This document shows, in pieces, positions 5,513 through 5,921 of a stretch of 5,921 nucleotides of DNA. The notes under the pieces were generated by a model, which was given only the letters and a program-made list of their open reading frames with translations, did not search any database and was not told the origin of the DNA. The stretch is from an uncultured Verrucomicrobiota bacterium (GTDB lineage Bacteria; Verrucomicrobiota; Kiritimatiellia; CAIVKH01), in NCBI GenBank assembly GCA_937894535.1, contig CALBHI010000070.1, positions 1 through 5,921 on the forward strand, given 5' to 3'. Every line of letters begins with the position of its first letter. The stretch's first letter is position 1. The position numbers were made by a program, and so were the translations under genes.

Positions 5513-5581
5513 ACGGGTTACCCCGAGTGCGCATGCGGCTTTGCTTCCGCCCGGAAACATTCGGGGCTGGTCGTCTCGTGA

Positions 5582-5921
5582 TCACTCGGGAATGTATTCC
5601 GCCCGCGTGCCGAGGTAGGGCTTCCCGGCGCGGTAACCGTCAGTTCGCTGCGCGACGCGGTCGCGGAATTCGGCGGGAACCTCGTTGGTGTCGATGCGGC
5701 GGCTGAGGTCGAGCGCCTCGACCATGTTGCCATTGGCCGCGCTGACCGCCGCCCGGACATCGAGGTTCATCCAGCTTTCGCCGCCGGCCTGGGCGAGTGG
5801 TTCGGCCATCGGTTGTGCGCGTGCCGGATCACGCACCGTGTCGTCCGGATGCGTGGCGAGCAACCACACGAGGCCCCGCCGCCAATCCACACGGCCAGGA
5901 GCAAGTTCGAGCGCCCGGTGA
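5582..5921 (-). CDS. C-terminal end of a TPR-repeat protein (5' end outside window)
   Basis: The minus frame is open from the right edge and ends at TGA 5584-5582, giving 112 residues. It begins HRALELAPGRVDWRRGLVWL, the end of a TPR helix pair (ALELAPG). LATHPDDTVRDPARAQPMAE then resembles the 'LATHPDPxVRDGxxA' helix seen at the C terminus of many TPR proteins, including TPR-bearing glycosyltransferases and O-GlcNAc transferase-like proteins. A further helix (ANGNMVEALDLSRRI) and the tail GYRAGKPY (95-102) match the usual 'LYRAGRPYRE' ending. TPRs bind protein partners; the catalytic or membrane part, if any, is upstream and unseen. A GTG at 5890 is inside the open frame and is not needed as a start. 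The gene is 471 bases upstream of the giant gene and points the same way, and no strong terminator separates them. Confidence 0.82.
   Translation of the reverse strand, partial: HRALELAPGRVDWRRGLVWLLATHPDDTVRDPARAQPMAEPLAQAGGESWMNLDVRAAVSAANGNMVEALDLSRRIDTNEVPAEFRDRVAQRTDGYRAGKPYLGTRAEYIPE

Larger units (their letters stand above)
5111..5581. other. Intergenic region with inverted repeats, no convincing gene
   Basis: These 471 bases separate two minus-strand genes and are richer in A/T than either. They hold the leader of the giant gene (5111-5221), a weak promoter candidate (5217-5246), an 11-base inverted repeat (5395-5461), a 10-base palindrome (5503-5512) and an 8-base inverted repeat that reaches the upstream stop codon. 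A 102-codon minus frame at 5252-5560 has no recognisable domain or coding-like composition. No tRNA, riboswitch or strong U-tract terminator is seen. Confidence 0.7.

Noticed and set aside
5252..5560. 102-codon minus-strand frame in the intergenic region
   Set aside because: No domain, no good ribosome site and an irregular composition with many Arg/Ser/Lys/Cys; it runs through the inverted repeats. A small lineage-specific gene cannot be fully excluded.
5550..5565. CCCG-N8-CGGG hairpin as a rho-independent terminator of the TPR gene
   Set aside because: Only four base pairs, and no run of U follows on the minus strand.
5425..5706. 93-codon plus-strand frame
   Set aside because: Its 3' half overlaps the TPR C terminus on the other strand; the product is Arg/Gly/Cys-rich, typical of a shadow frame.

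Overview
The window looks like genomic DNA from a GC-rich environmental bacterium, most likely of the PVC group (Verrucomicrobiota, Kiritimatiellota or a planctomycete). That placement is an inference. It rests on the style of the giant fibronectin-type surface protein, on 'DDDTxxP' inter-module linkers, and on a TPR protein ending in a YRAGKPY-type tail. No marker gene is present to confirm it.

Layout: (1) Positions 1-5110, minus strand, are one uninterrupted reading frame that runs off the left edge, with 1703 complete codons and no stop. It encodes a secreted, modular, repeat-built protein. The order is signal peptide, a unique aromatic-rich N-terminal region, two Ig/cadherin-like modules that each open with DDDT, a choice-of-anchor/ASH-like beta-sandwich, and then a super-repeat. 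Each super-repeat unit consists of FN3 type a, FN3 type b and a Trp/Tyr-rich 'module B' that I do not recognise. There are two full units and a third that lacks module B. An Ig-like piece and the start of a 'GYSMLSAPV...GQGFFIEN' beta module follow. The true C terminus, where an anchor, sorting signal or catalytic domain could sit, is outside the window. (2) Positions 5111-5581 are a 471-base intergenic stretch, richer in A/T, with several inverted repeats and a weak promoter candidate but no convincing gene. (3) Positions 5582-5921, minus strand, are the last 112 codons of a TPR-type protein whose start lies to the right.

Both genes point left, so the TPR gene is upstream of the surface-protein gene. 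The large gap argues for separate transcription. No functional link can be shown from sequence. Long plus-strand frames (302-1696 and 2507-3844) are antisense shadows of the giant gene.

The best candidates for something undescribed are module B with its super-repeat, the N-terminal region, and the inverted-repeat structures between the genes.
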